Positions 1-10,412 of a stretch of DNA of 64,000 bases are shown piece by piece. Each line of letters opens with the position of its first letter. Within the stretch, counting starts at the first letter, position 1. The position numbers and the translations under genes are program-made. The notes beneath the pieces were generated by a model that made no database searches, was not told the DNA's origin, and worked only from the letters and a program-made list of their open reading frames with translations. Source of the stretch: Closterium sp. NIES-65 (taxonomy: Eukaryota > Streptophyta > Zygnematophyceae > Desmidiales > Closteriaceae); assembly GCA_948144175.1 (NCBI GenBank), contig CANXME010002463.1, positions 946,001 to 1,010,000 of the forward strand. The letters are read 5' to 3'.

Positions 1-3000
1 GGGTAAGCAGTACGGACAAGAGATGCGGTGAAGCGGCTGCCAGGCACTGGAACTCCTCCTACCTGTCCTCGAGGACGTCTGTGCCAAGGGCACACTCACC
101 CCCGACGGGCGGAGGACAGACAGACTCAGACTCATCGACAAGACTAGCAGCGTAGTCTAAGCGAAAGCGAGCAGCAAAGTCGACGAGCTCAGTAACAAGG
201 GCAGACGCAGCAGAAGACTCGAAAGAAGGGTCAGTGACGACAGTAGCAAGGAAACGCGTGACAGTAGGAGTGGCAGCACGAAGAGAGTCCGACTCCGGGT
301 CGGCAAGAGCAGGAAGAGAGGACTCAGGAGGAGAAGGCAAACGGGCACGCAGAGGAGCAGTAGACGGACGCAGTGACATCCGGTGCGTGCCAGGGACAGG
401 AGGAGGACGCTGACGCGAACTGCGACCACTAGCGCGTGCAGTACGAACAGGCGACACAGGACGAGACGCAGGCTCACGACGCTCAGTAAGACCTTTAGTA
501 GGACCAGCGTAGGGAGAAGGAGCAGGTAAGGGGGAGGCAAGCTGTAGCTGTGACTGCGATGGGACAGTCTGTGGAACCTCTAAGGGAGGAGGAGGACGAG
601 TAGAAGGTGGAAGACCAAGAACCTGCTGCAGGAGTGGAACGAAGTACGGTCGAGGCTGCGCGGCGACGCCAGACACAGTAGGGACAGCACGAGTACCCCC
701 AGCAGGAGTATCCGCTCCAGCAGCACCTCCAGCAGCTCCAAAACCTCCAGCAGCACCAGGAGCACCCCCAGCAGGACCGCCAGTGGTAGTCTCAGCGCCA
801 ACACCCTCAGTAGTACCTGCTCCAGTCGAACCCGCAGGCCCAGCAGCTCCAGTACTCCCAGTACGAGCACCTCCGGGACCCGCGATAGCAGCACCCTCAG
901 CAGTCGAAGAGCCTCCAGCACCAGCAGCACGCCTCTAGCGCCGGGCAAACCACTCACGCAGCTCCTGTTGGGAGAGTGGCTCTCGGCGAGACGAAGCACC
1001 CGGAGGACCTCCAGGCGAAGAACCCCCAGGCTCAGAACCCCCAGGCAAAGCACCTCTAGACGTAGCACCTCCAGTCTCAGCACCCCCAAGCTCAGCACCC
1101 CGAGGCTCAGAACCCCCAGGCTCAGCACCCCCAGGCTCCGCACCCCCAGGCTCCGCACCCCCAGGCTCAGCACCCCCAGTCTCAGCACCCCTAGGCTCAG
1201 CACCCCCAGTCTCAGCACCCCTAGGCTCAGCACCAGAGTCACCAGTGACCTCGACGGGCTCGACCGCGTCTACCTGGGACACACCTGAAGGGGCAGGACC
1301 CTGAGGGGGAAGGGGGTCTATCGGGGGGGGACCTGGTACCAAGAAGAGCGGGGTTGGGGGGAGGGACGGAGTGCGGTAGGGGAAGAGGCGGTAGTAGGGT
1401 ACCGACTCGTCGAACGTGACGTCCTGGGAGGACAGAACACGGCGAGAGGTGGGGTGGTAGAACTGCCACCCAGGGGCGTCAGGGGGGAACCCCAGGAAGA
1501 CGCAGGGAGCAGCGCGAGGGGACAGCTTGTCCGCAGACAAGTCGCGGAAAAACGCCCGAGATCCCCAGACCCGGAACGCCGACGCATCGCCAACCTTCCC
1601 CGTCCACACCAGGGCTGGGGAGGTCTCCGGCCTGGAGACCTTGGGGTGAAGGTTGATCTGGTGCGCCGCGTACCTCACTGCAAACGGCCACAGAAAATGG
1701 GGGGCAGCCGCATGCATCATAGACGTACGAGCGACGTCCATGACCATGCCAATGCGGCGCTCTGCAATCCCATTTTGCTGCGATGAGTCCGGAAGCGTGA
1801 AGGTCTGACGGATGCCTCGCCCACGACAGTAGGCTCGCGGAAGGCCAGAGGAGAACTCCCTGCCTCTGTCCGAGTGCAGACGCAGAACAGGAAAGTCCGA
1901 GCCAAAGCTCTGCCTGAGCTGGAGACGAGCTGCGCGGATCCAGTCGATCAGCACCTCAGTGACATCACCCTTGCTACGCAAGGGGAAGACTGTGGTGTAA
2001 CGCGAGTAGTCGTCAACAACAAGCAGGAAGTAGCGCTCGTGACCCTGTCCACGGACGCGGGCTAGTCCCCACACGTCCATGTGAAGCGTCTGCAACGGGG
2101 CCTTAGTCGGATTAAACTGGGAGGAGTGAGGGGCAGCACGCTGGCGCCCCTCAACACAGGGGACACAGGAAGGGCCAGGGCCCTGAGGAAGGGGAGGGAG
2201 GGACTGGGGGAGACCAGACACAAGAAGACGGGAGGCCATGCCTCTGAGCCGAAGCAGAGAGGGGTGACCAAGGCGGTGGTGCCAGAGGAGAGTCTCATGA
2301 GACAGGAGACGACACGAACAGGGGGCAGACTCAGGACCAGACCTGGACGCTGCAGCAAACACCTGAGCAGACGCAGGGACCCTACCAGACTCAGTAACGG
2401 GAGGAGACGCAGTGGTCAGTGTGTACAGGCTCGACCCTCGCTGACGGGTAAACGTAGCCAGGTGTCGACCTCTGCTAGCCTCTGTGCAGTGCGTCACCCG
2501 CTGACGTGCATGGGTAAATTGGTGGACTCCCGCATCCTGTAGGTCAGCACCACTCACCAAGTTCGTAGAGAACGAGGGGAGGTAGAGACCAGACAAGGTG
2601 CCAGAGGGAGCCGCCGGACACGGGAGGACAGTGGAGAAGCGAGACAGGACAGGACCCCCTGAGGGGTCAGCCAGGGAAACCGCAACCGGCCGACTAAGCG
2701 GCGTGAGTGTGGTGCGATCCCGAAAGAAGGAGCGAGACGCCCTAGAGTCAAGGGTGAAGGTGTGGGAGGCCGATGCCGACGTAGTACCTGAGAGCGCAGA
2801 CTCACCAGTACCTGAGGACGCAGACACACTAGCACCTAGAGCAGCAGCGTCGCAAGCACCTTGGGCAGCAGCCTCACCAGTACCTAGAGCAGCAGACTCA
2901 ATGCCCGGATCGGGCGGGAAACACCGGTAACAGTCACCCTCATCACTAATAGACACAGCATACATGGCAGAGAGAATAGCATCAAAGTCAAGATCAAAGA

Positions 3001-4290
3001 TGGCAACACCCGCCCTAGATAGCTCGCCCCAGCGAGGGATCTCTGAGGCCTCCTGGAACTGGTGACGCCACGCGTCCGTCAGGCAGCCAAAGCAGCGCTG
3101 GGAGGGGTGCGCACCCCCACACTGCTCACCCACACGGTCGCCGGTGCGCAGGACGTAGGTGCACGGACCAAAACCCCCACCCCGCTGGCGTGCAGTGTAC
3201 CACTCCCGGAGCTGCTGAGGGGACAGGGACTCACGACCGCACTGCTGCTGCTGGCGTGAGCCACCACTCGAGCCACTCCTCTGCGAAGACCCGCGACCAG
3301 CTCCACCGCCACCCCCACCGCCTCCACCGCCACCGCTGCCTCCACTACTGCCGCCGCCGCCTCCACCGCCGCCTCTTCCGCCACCTCCGCTCCCACCGCC
3401 ACCGCCGCCGCCGCCTCCGCCTCCACTGGCGCCACCGACCCCCTCACCCCCACCTCCACTCCCACCGCCACCCCCACTCCCCCCACCGCCTCCACCTCCA
3501 CCTCCACCGCCCGCTCCTCCAGCTCCCCTGCCCCCCTTGCCCTTGCCAGGGCGGCGTCTCCCGCTAGGGGCAGACGCCGCACCGACCGACTCAAGACCAA
3601 GGAGGTCGGCCGCAGCAGCAGAGGCAACAGAGGGCAGCAGGGGGGAGGGGGAACACCCCTCAAAGATGGGGGTGCGTGGGTCACCTCGAGAGGCTCCTAC
3701 AGCGACTATACTCTTCTCCTCTGCTAAGAGGGCCTTCTCGAGGAGGTCGACAGTGAGTGTGGTGGGACAGACTGAGAGAAAGTGGTCCCTGACTACGCGA
3801 AGGTGACTAGGAAGTACAGAGTGATGTACATGGGGGGGGGGGTTCTTGGCGCAGAAGTGAGCAGGAAGTGCAGCGCGGTAGTGCGGAGGTGCGTAATGAG
3901 GTCAGCTACGGTGGGAAAGGCAGCAAGGTCAGGGAAGAGGTACAGTAGCATGAGACGGCTCAGTGCAGCAGTGGCAGGGGAGGAGTAGCGCGCGACTACA
4001 GCGTCGTACAAGGTCTGAGCACTCTTGTACTGACTAAAGTGCGCACGCTCGGAGGTAGGGAGGTGGCGACGCACAGCAAGACGTGCAGCAGCGTCGCGTG
4101 TGGCCCACTGGGAGCGAACAGTGGCGTCACCATCAGCAGCAGGGGCAGGGGAAGCGCTAGAGGTAAGGTCAAAGAGAGAGAGGCCGTCCGCCCTATCACA
4201 CTGTAAAAACAGCTGCAGGTCATCTACCCAGACCTCAAAGTCAATGGCCCGACCCTCAGCGTCAAAAGCGAGGACACTAGGGGTAGCCTT
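1..4290 (-). pseudogene. Element A gag-pol (gag, protease, integrase), broken
   Basis: The start-codon position (4290-4288) reads AAG instead of the ATG found in element C. The gag region (about 4290-3700) has a deletion with frameshift near 3880-3900. A glycine-rich stretch (about 3560-3290) and the stretched Cys/His motif (about 3165-3090) follow. The protease motif DSRAS (canonical DSGAS) is near 2750, the integrase zinc-binding HHCC region near 2310-2150, and the catalytic region with LHSDRGREF near 1870 and QNGIAERR near 1780. Two further in-frame stops, both TAG, lie at 935-937 (Trp in C) and 56-58 (Gln in C). A Gly/Glu/Pro pentapeptide repeat (about 1230-1020) links integrase to RT. 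The copy cannot be autonomous. Confidence 0.85.
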
Positions 4291-4329
4291 GACGACAGAC
4301 GCCTAGCATTGCAAACAGTAGGGTGAGGG

Positions 4330-5230
4330 CAGTGCAGTGAAAAAGGCTCTGTGCTCACCAAACTGGGCAGATCGGGCGGTCTGGAAGTAGGGCAGCTCAA
4401 CGGCCGGCGGCTCGGCTGCTGGGCGGCTCGGCTGCTCGGCGGCTCGGCTGCTGGGCGGCTCGGCGGCTCGGCTGCTCGGCTGCTCGGCGGCTCGGCGGCT
4501 CGGCTGCTGGGCGGCTCGGCGGCTCAGCGGCTCGGCTGCTGGGCGGCTCGGCGGCTCGGCTGCTGGGCGACCCGGCGGTCGAGCGGCTCGGTGGCGCTGG
4601 TTCAGGGCGGCGCGGCGGTCGTGGGTAGCGCGGCGGGTTGGCCGCAGGTAGGGCGGTGATAGGGCCGCAGGTAGGGCGGCGGGTGGGCCGCAGGTAGAGC
4701 TGCGGGAGGGCAGCAGGTAGGGCGGCTGGCGGGCCGCAAAGTAGGTCGGCGGGGCCGCGGGAGTAGGGCGGCGGGGCCGTCAAGAAGGGCGACTGGGCCG
4801 CTGAGGAGGGCGGCGGGGCCGTGACGTAGGACGGCGGGGCCGTCGAGAAAGGCGGCGGGGCCGCGACGTAGGGCGGCGGGGCCGTCGAAAGGTAGGGCGG
4901 CGGGGCCGTCGGCGTAGGGCGGCGGGGCCGCGACGTAGGGCCGCGGGGCCGTCGAAAGGTAGGGCGGCGGGGCCGCGATGTAGGGCGGCGGGGCCGCAGG
5001 AGTAGGGTGGCGGGGCCGCGTGAGTAGGGCGGCGGGGCCGTCGGCGTAGGGCGGCGGGGCCGTGATGTAGGGCGGCGGGGCCGCAGGAGTAGGGCGGCGA
5101 GGCCGCGCGATGGGGCGGCGGGGCCGCGAGTTAGGGCGGCGCGACAGGCCGCTGCAAGGGCGGCGCGACGGGCCGCTAGGGGCGACACGACGGGTCGCTA
5201 AAAAAAAAAAAAAAAAAAAAAAAGGAGAGC
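4330..5230 (-). repeat. GC-rich leader repeats of element A and a 23-bp poly-A tract
   Basis: Between primer binding site and gag lie many imperfect tandem units of about 20 bp built on GGCGGGGCCGYRACGTAGGGC (plus strand), then a CGGCTGCTGGGCGG-type array. Reading frames here are by-products of composition. An A tract fills about 5201-5223; the same spot in element C is a short T run, so the tract has expanded in A. No gene is seen. Confidence 0.75.
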
Positions 5231-5284
5231 GCGACTCGAGGCGCGCTTCGGTGGGCCCTAGGAACAGTCCCTAGGAGGGGACCT

Positions 5285-5296
5285 GCTCTGTTTCCA
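5285..5296 (-). promoter_or_regulatory. Primer binding site of element A
   Basis: Minus-strand TGGAAACAGAGC lies directly downstream of the LTR. Most copia elements prime reverse transcription from initiator tRNA-Met here; two bases differ from the usual TGGTATCAGAGC. Confidence 0.7.
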
Positions 5297-5427
5297 TGTG
5301 AGAATGAGAACGAGAATGAATGAACTATGAATGAAGTGAGTACAAATATGAAACCCTAATTGGTTGTACCCCCTATGGGATACCCCACTATAGCCTACAC
5401 AACAGCATAAGCTATAATGTTCTGACA
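5297..5427 (-). repeat. 5' LTR of element A
   Basis: On the minus strand it begins TGTCAGAACAT and ends CTCACA. It is 131 bp, the same length as the element C LTRs and clearly similar to them. It is followed at 5296-5285 by TGGAAACAGAGC, a variant of the initiator-tRNA-Met primer binding site TGGTATCAGAGC. Confidence 0.85.
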
Positions 5428-8400
5428 CTGTGGGGTCCCGATCTTCTTCCAGGTTCGCAAGGTACGTCGGAAGGGTGAGTCGTTCGTAGAAAATGACATC
5501 ATGTGCTGCTACTCTTTCCTTGGAGTGGACGTCGAAAATCTTCCACGCGTTGTAATTTCTTTCGATGCCCAGGTGTAGTCCCCACTGTGCGCGTCGGGAA
5601 AAACGGCCGGCTCGTGCAGATGGGGGTCGGTACTGTACCATGCAGCCGAAAACTCTTAACATTTTTGTGCTGCCCTGTTTTCCTGTCCACAGCAGGTGCG
5701 GTGATGTGTTGTTTGGGAGCGATGATGACGAGAGCAAGTTGTGCAGCATGACAGCGTGGTCCATTGCTTCAGGCCACTGGTGGTTGGGCAGTCGCATGCC
5801 TCGTAGCAGCTTGCGCATGGAGTTCTGAAGAGTTCTGTTCATTCTTTCTGCTACGCCTTGCTGCTGGTGAGCGTAGGGAAGAGAGATTATCCTCTTGATC
5901 CCTCTTTCTGACAGGTACTTCTTGAACCTCTGTGAGATATATTCTCCTCCTCCGTCTGACTGGAAGCTTTTTAGCTTCACGCCCGATTCTCATTCTGCTA
6001 CTGGGAGCCAAGCGACGAAGGCCTCGAAAGCCTTGTCCTTGCTCGGAAGGTTTATGTGCCAAACGTAACGCGTGGCGGCATCGATGAACGTAGTGGTGTA
6101 GCTGTATGCTCGTTGCCCAGGTTCGCGGTTATACAGGTTGTCGCTGTACACTTTCTCAATTGGTGCGTAAGCTGGTGCGTTGGGGTTGTGGTGAGAAGCG
6201 AACGGCCGATGTGGTAAGTAAGCTTCGGGGTAGGTAAAGCACGTTTCACGAGCTTGTCGAAGTTCGCTTCCGTCGGTTAGGAGCAGTGAGTCCTTGTCGA
6301 GCACTCCTGCTCTGATTGTGTTATTTAACACTGTGTTGCTTGGATGTCCCATTCGTGTGTGCCAGATGTATTCGCCAGCTCGATGTCCGGGTGAGCGACG
6401 GTACAAGTCGGAGTTGGAGTAGAAGCTTGCGGTGAAGTTTGTGCTTCGATGTACTTCTCGTGGTGTTGGGTTCAATTGCTGCGCAGGAGTCGGTGGAGTG
6501 TCGTCGTCGATTGGAGCCGATGCAGTTGAAGGACCAGCGATTGGTGTCGATGTTGCCGCTGCTGCTGCCGTTGTTTCTGCAGCTGTCGATGTTGTCTCTG
6601 CTGCTGCCGATGTTGTCTCTGCTATTGCTGGTGTTGTCTCTGCTGCTGCCAATGTTGTCTATGCTGCTGCCGATGTTGTCTTTGCTGCTGCCGGTGTTTT
6701 CTCTGCTGCTGCCGATGTTGTCTCTGTTGCTGCCGATGTTGTCTCTGCTGTTGTCGGGTGTTGAATCGTTGCTAATGTTCTTGTTCGTTCTGCCTCAGGG
6801 ATGGTGTGCGAGTACCAGAAGCCTTGGGGACTGAATTTGGGGTCGAGATCCGGTGGATATGTCCAGGAGGTGAAGGTGACGATCCCGTCGCTGTCAGCGG
6901 TGCCAAGATCTGGGACGAAGTCAAGGACGAAGACGTTATTTTTCAGGACCGCCTTCCCGATGTAGAGTCCGCCCTTCCCGTGGTATAACTTGAACTTCTT
7001 TCTTGTGCTGTCTGCTTCGAGGTGGATGCCTTTCGCCATCAGCTGACTGACACTCAGTAAGTTGTAGCCGAGTCCCTCTGCAATTAACACTTTTGACATC
7101 TGCAATATGACATTTGTCTCTCGTGACTGAAGTTGCACCACACCTTGTCGTCGTGTGCGCAGGTTCTGGTTGTTGGCGACGGTGATGATGACTTCCCGCT
7201 GAAGTTGGTATTCCCGTTGAACGAAGCGACCTGAAGAGCACATGTGTTGTCCGCAAAAACTGTCCAAGAACCAGGTATCCTTCCTAGACGGTTCACTTTG
7301 GGCGATGGCTGCGTACGTTGGGTTCGGTTGCAGTGACTCGCGACGTGAGGTCCTTTCGTCGAGTTGTTCTTCTGGTGAGTAGTGCGGCGGCGATTCGGTG
7401 ATGCAGGAGTCGGTCAATCTTGCCATGCGACTGACGATGTTCCTTGTTCCTTGTGCAGGTTGTCCCGTCGACGTTGTTGACGTTTGCACTTGAGTGGTGG
7501 GATTTACTTGCATTGAGGCGACTTGACTGCTTGAAGGTCGAAGCTACCGCTGCGTTGGTGCTGACTGCTGCCGTTTAGGGCAGTGTGTGCGGGGATGACC
7601 TGACGTCTTGCAGAGATGACAAAACGGAGGTACGGGTTGCTGTCCTTTGTACTTGTTTTGCCGATGGTTGTTGTTGTTGTAGCGCCGTTGAGTGTGGAAA
7701 GCGAACTCAGGCACTGACGTCTTCCTCTTGTGTTTTTCTTCTTGTAGATCCATGTCTTGCTGTTAAGCGTGAATTTTGGCGCATAGTGTTGCTTCGGAGA
7801 TCTTCTCGTGAGCTCGGAGTATGGCGCGAGTGGAGCGCCAATGAGGACCAAGACCGCCAATGACGACTGTGACGAAGGCGTCTTCTGATTTCGACCCTCC
7901 GCATCGAAGAAGTTTGTCGCGCAATTCGCGACAGCGGCTGATATACGCCATCCCTTTTTCGCCCGGTTTCATTTCCACTGTTGTCAGTGGTGCCATTAAC
8001 CGACTCTGATTGACGCTGTCTGTTGCCTGATACAGGTTCTTCAGGTGGTTGTACGCGAGCTCGGCTGAGTTCCCGTATCCTCGGTAAGACGGAATGTTCT
8101 GCTGCTTGTTCGGTGTGACGCTGTGTACTAGGATTGTGTACGCCATCATGGAATGATATGTATACTGCTGCTTGTCGTATTGCGTCCCGTGTGTTGGGTA
8201 TGGCAGGGACCCGTCGAAGAAGCCAAGAATCTGCGCGCCTTCCATCATCAGCTCGAATTCGAATGACTGGGTAAAAAAGTCATTTCCATCGAACGGTCTT
8301 GACGACGTGTGCAAACTGCGACTGAACTTGAAGTGCATCTAATGTCTTCTCTTGCTCAGGTGAAGGCTGCTGGCGCGGCATGAAGCTGACGGAACCGCGC

Positions 8401-8549
8401 TGAGGTTCATACGGGGCGAAGGTAGGTTGTTGTTGCTGATTTCCTCGTACGTAGGATGAACCGTCGAGGCTCATCGGTGTTGCGTTGTTGTTGTTGCTGT
8501 TGTTTGACTGTGCAGGTGCCCCTTGCTGGTGTTGTTCGTAGAAGGACAT
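5428..8549 (-). pseudogene. Element B gag-pol, decayed
   Basis: A Gln/Asn-rich N-terminus starts at 8549. The gag domain (FDGNDFFTQSFEFEL near 8290) is entered through a frameshift at about 8290. A canonical CCHC knuckle, CHLCKTSGHPRTHC, lies near 7610. Protease has LDSFCGQHM near 7240 in place of D-S/T-G. An Ala/Glu/Thr repeat (about 6770-6540) precedes the integrase HHCC region (WHTRMGHPS near 6360) and catalytic core (QSDGGGEY near 5960, QGVAERMNR near 5860). In-frame stops are TAA (about 7765), TAG (about 7544), TAG (6656-6658) and TGA (about 5989). The frame ends where element A begins. Confidence 0.85.
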
Positions 8550-8785
8550 GAAGGAGAAGAATTTCTAAATCATGTCTGGGTCGAAGGCCGCGGCTTGATT
8601 TGCAGAAGTTTCGGTAGACCCAGCTGCCGGTCTTGTTGTTGTGCCCTCCTCTGTCTGTAGGCCAGAGGCAGGAGGTGGAGTAGGAGTAGTGCCGGGAGAG
8701 CCGTTAGAGGAGCTTCTCTTCTTCTGCGTTGCCATTGCCTTGTGATGTTGTAGGTGTCTTGATTGTAGTTGAATTTGTCATGATA

Positions 8786-8797
8786 GCTCTCATACCA
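8786..8797 (-). promoter_or_regulatory. Primer binding site of element B
   Basis: TGGTATGAGAGC on the minus strand next to the LTR end, identical to the element D site and one base from the plant initiator-Met site. Confidence 0.75.
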
Positions 8798-9296
8798 TGT
8801 TGGGCTGAGAAAAGCCCTTAAGATCTTTGCAGGACTAAATTCTGAGTAGGACAATGTAATAGCGGAAGCGTTTAATGAAAGGTTCGTGAACCACCTTGCG
8901 CTGGTATGTGAGGGCAAAGTAGATTGATTAAAACAAAGAGATACAAGCTTTTATAACAGTACAAGGGAATATGAAGGGTTATAACTAATAGCTGTTTTGC
9001 CGTTGCTGTTGCGGTTCGATACAGTGACGACTCGGGCAACTGCTCAATAGCGAGTCAGTTGTTTGTCCTTGCTGTCGCGCTGTACTTGTCAGGTCAAAGG
9101 TCGCTGACCTTTGACTTTCGCGTAACCTCCAGCAGTTGTTCAACCTACGAGGGTTGACTCGCAAATGCTTCGATATGTTTCGCTTCGCTTCTGACTTGGT
9201 GTTTCGACATGACAGAGGCGCTAAATCAATTGTTTCCAACAAGTACTTGTCCCCACAATTCATTCAATGCAATCATTCATGCTTGTTATCTTGACA
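8798..9296 (-). repeat. 5' LTR of element B (start inferred)
   Basis: The inner end is fixed by the primer binding site: minus-strand LTR sequence ends GCCCAACA, then TGGTATGAGAGC at 8797-8786. The outer end is placed at minus-strand TGTCAAGATAACAAGC (9296) because copia LTRs begin TG; no second LTR is in the window to confirm it. About 499 bp, much longer than the LTRs of A, C, E and F. The 22 bases 9297-9318 between this LTR and element C are C-rich and hold nothing recognisable. Confidence 0.6.
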
Positions 9297-9318
9297 TTCC
9301 CCACCCACCCCAACCCCT

Positions 9319-9449
9319 TGTCAGAACATATAGCTTACTTATTTGTGTAGGCTATAGTGGGGTATCCCATAGGGGGTACAACCCAATTAGGGTTTCCTAT
9401 TTGTACTCACTTCGTTCATAGTCATTTCATTCTCGTTCACTTCTTCTCA
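9319..9449 (+). repeat. 5' LTR of element C
   Basis: TGTCAGAACATATAGC to CTTCTTCTCA, 131 bp, followed at once by the primer binding site. Matches 16641-16771 except for about two bases near 9388-9395. Confidence 0.92.
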
Positions 9450-9461
9450 TGGAATCAGAGC
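9450..9461 (+). promoter_or_regulatory. Primer binding site of element C
   Basis: TGGAATCAGAGC directly after the 5' LTR; one mismatch from the initiator-tRNA-Met site. Confidence 0.8.
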
Positions 9462-10412
9462 AGGTCCCCTCCTAGGGACTGTTCATAGGGCCCACCGAAG
9501 CGCGCCCCGAGGCGCGCTTTCTTTTTTTTAGCGACCCTTCGTGTCGCCCCTAGCGGCCCGTTACGCCGCCCTTACCTACGCGACCCCGCCGCCCTTACGT
9601 CACGGCCCCGCCGCCCTTCCCTACGCGGCGCCGCCGCCCTTACGTCGCGGCCCCGCCGCCCTTACGTCGCGGCCCCGCCGCCCTTACGTCGCGGCCCCGC
9701 CGCCCTTACGTCGCGGCCCCGCCGCCTTACCTTCGCGGCCCCATCACCCTTACCTACGCGGCCCCGTCGCCCTCACGTCGCGGCCCCGCCGCCCTCACGT
9801 CGCGGCCCCGCCGCCCTCACGTCGCGGCCCCGCCGCCCTCACGTCGCGGCCCCGCCGCCCTCACGTCGCGGCCCCGCTGCCCTCACGTCGCGGCCCCGCC
9901 GCCCTCACGTCGCGGCCCCGCCGCCTCACCTACGCGGTCCCGCCGCCCTTACCTCCGCGGCGCAGCCGCCCTCACCTTCGCGGCCCCGCCGCCCTCACCT
10001 TCGCGGCCCCACCGCCCTTACCTTCGCGGCCCCGCCGCCCTCACCTTCGCGGCCCCGCCGCCCTTACCTTCGCGACCCCGCCGCCCTCACCTTCTCTGCT
10101 ACGCCGCCCGATACCGGAGCAGCCGACCCGCCCAGCAGCAGCCGCCGAGCCGCAGTCCAGCCAAGCCGCCCAGCAGCAGCCGCCGAGCCGCCGGGCCGCC
10201 GAGCTGCAGTACAGCCGAGCCGCCCAGCAGCGGCCGCCGAGCCGCCCAGTAGCAGCCGCCGAGCCGCCGGGCCGCCGAGCCGCAGTACCGCCGAGCCGCC
10301 CCGCAGCCGAGCCGCACTGCTGCCGAGCCGCCCGACCTACCCTGTCTGGTGAGCACAGCCCCACTACTACTCCGTGCCCTTCCCTCACTGCTTGCACTGC
10401 TAGTCTGTCGTC
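9462..10412 (+). repeat. Leader of element C: tandem GC-rich repeats
   Basis: About 20-bp units (core CTCACGTCGCGGCCCCGCCG) repeat from 9590 to 10090, followed by a CAGCAGCCGCCGAGCCGCC array to 10340. They lie between primer binding site and gag start, matching the leader of A in reverse orientation. A 297-codon open frame (9541-10434) is a composition effect and runs into gag out of frame. Confidence 0.8.

Larger units (their letters stand above)
1..5427 (-). mobile_element. Element A: Ty1/copia LTR retrotransposon, 5' part, decayed
   Basis: On the minus strand this runs from a 131-bp 5' LTR (5297-5427) through a GC-rich leader, gag, protease and integrase; reverse transcriptase and RNase H would lie left of base 1. 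It belongs to the same family as element C (same LTR length, parallel protein). Its right end cuts the integrase-to-RT reading frame of element B at about 5428, so A inserted into B. The second LTR and the other target-site copy are outside the window. Confidence 0.9.
5428..9296 (-). mobile_element. Element B: Ty1/copia element of a second family, truncated by element A
   Basis: On the minus strand: a long LTR (9296-8798), primer binding site (8797-8786), gag from 8549, zinc knuckle, protease and integrase. Homology stops at 5428 where the element A LTR begins, so the RT and RNase H part must lie beyond A, outside the window. Its proteins resemble element D, not A/C/E/F, and its base composition is less GC-rich. 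Confidence 0.85.

Noticed and set aside
3079-3684. Val/Ala/Gly-rich alternative-frame ORFs in the poly-Gly regions of A, C and E
   Set aside because: Shadows of the gag Gly tract in other frames.
4397-5188. 263-codon Arg/Pro/Ala ORF and its mirror in element C (9541-10434)
   Set aside because: GC-rich leader repeats upstream of gag; not conserved in frame between A and C.
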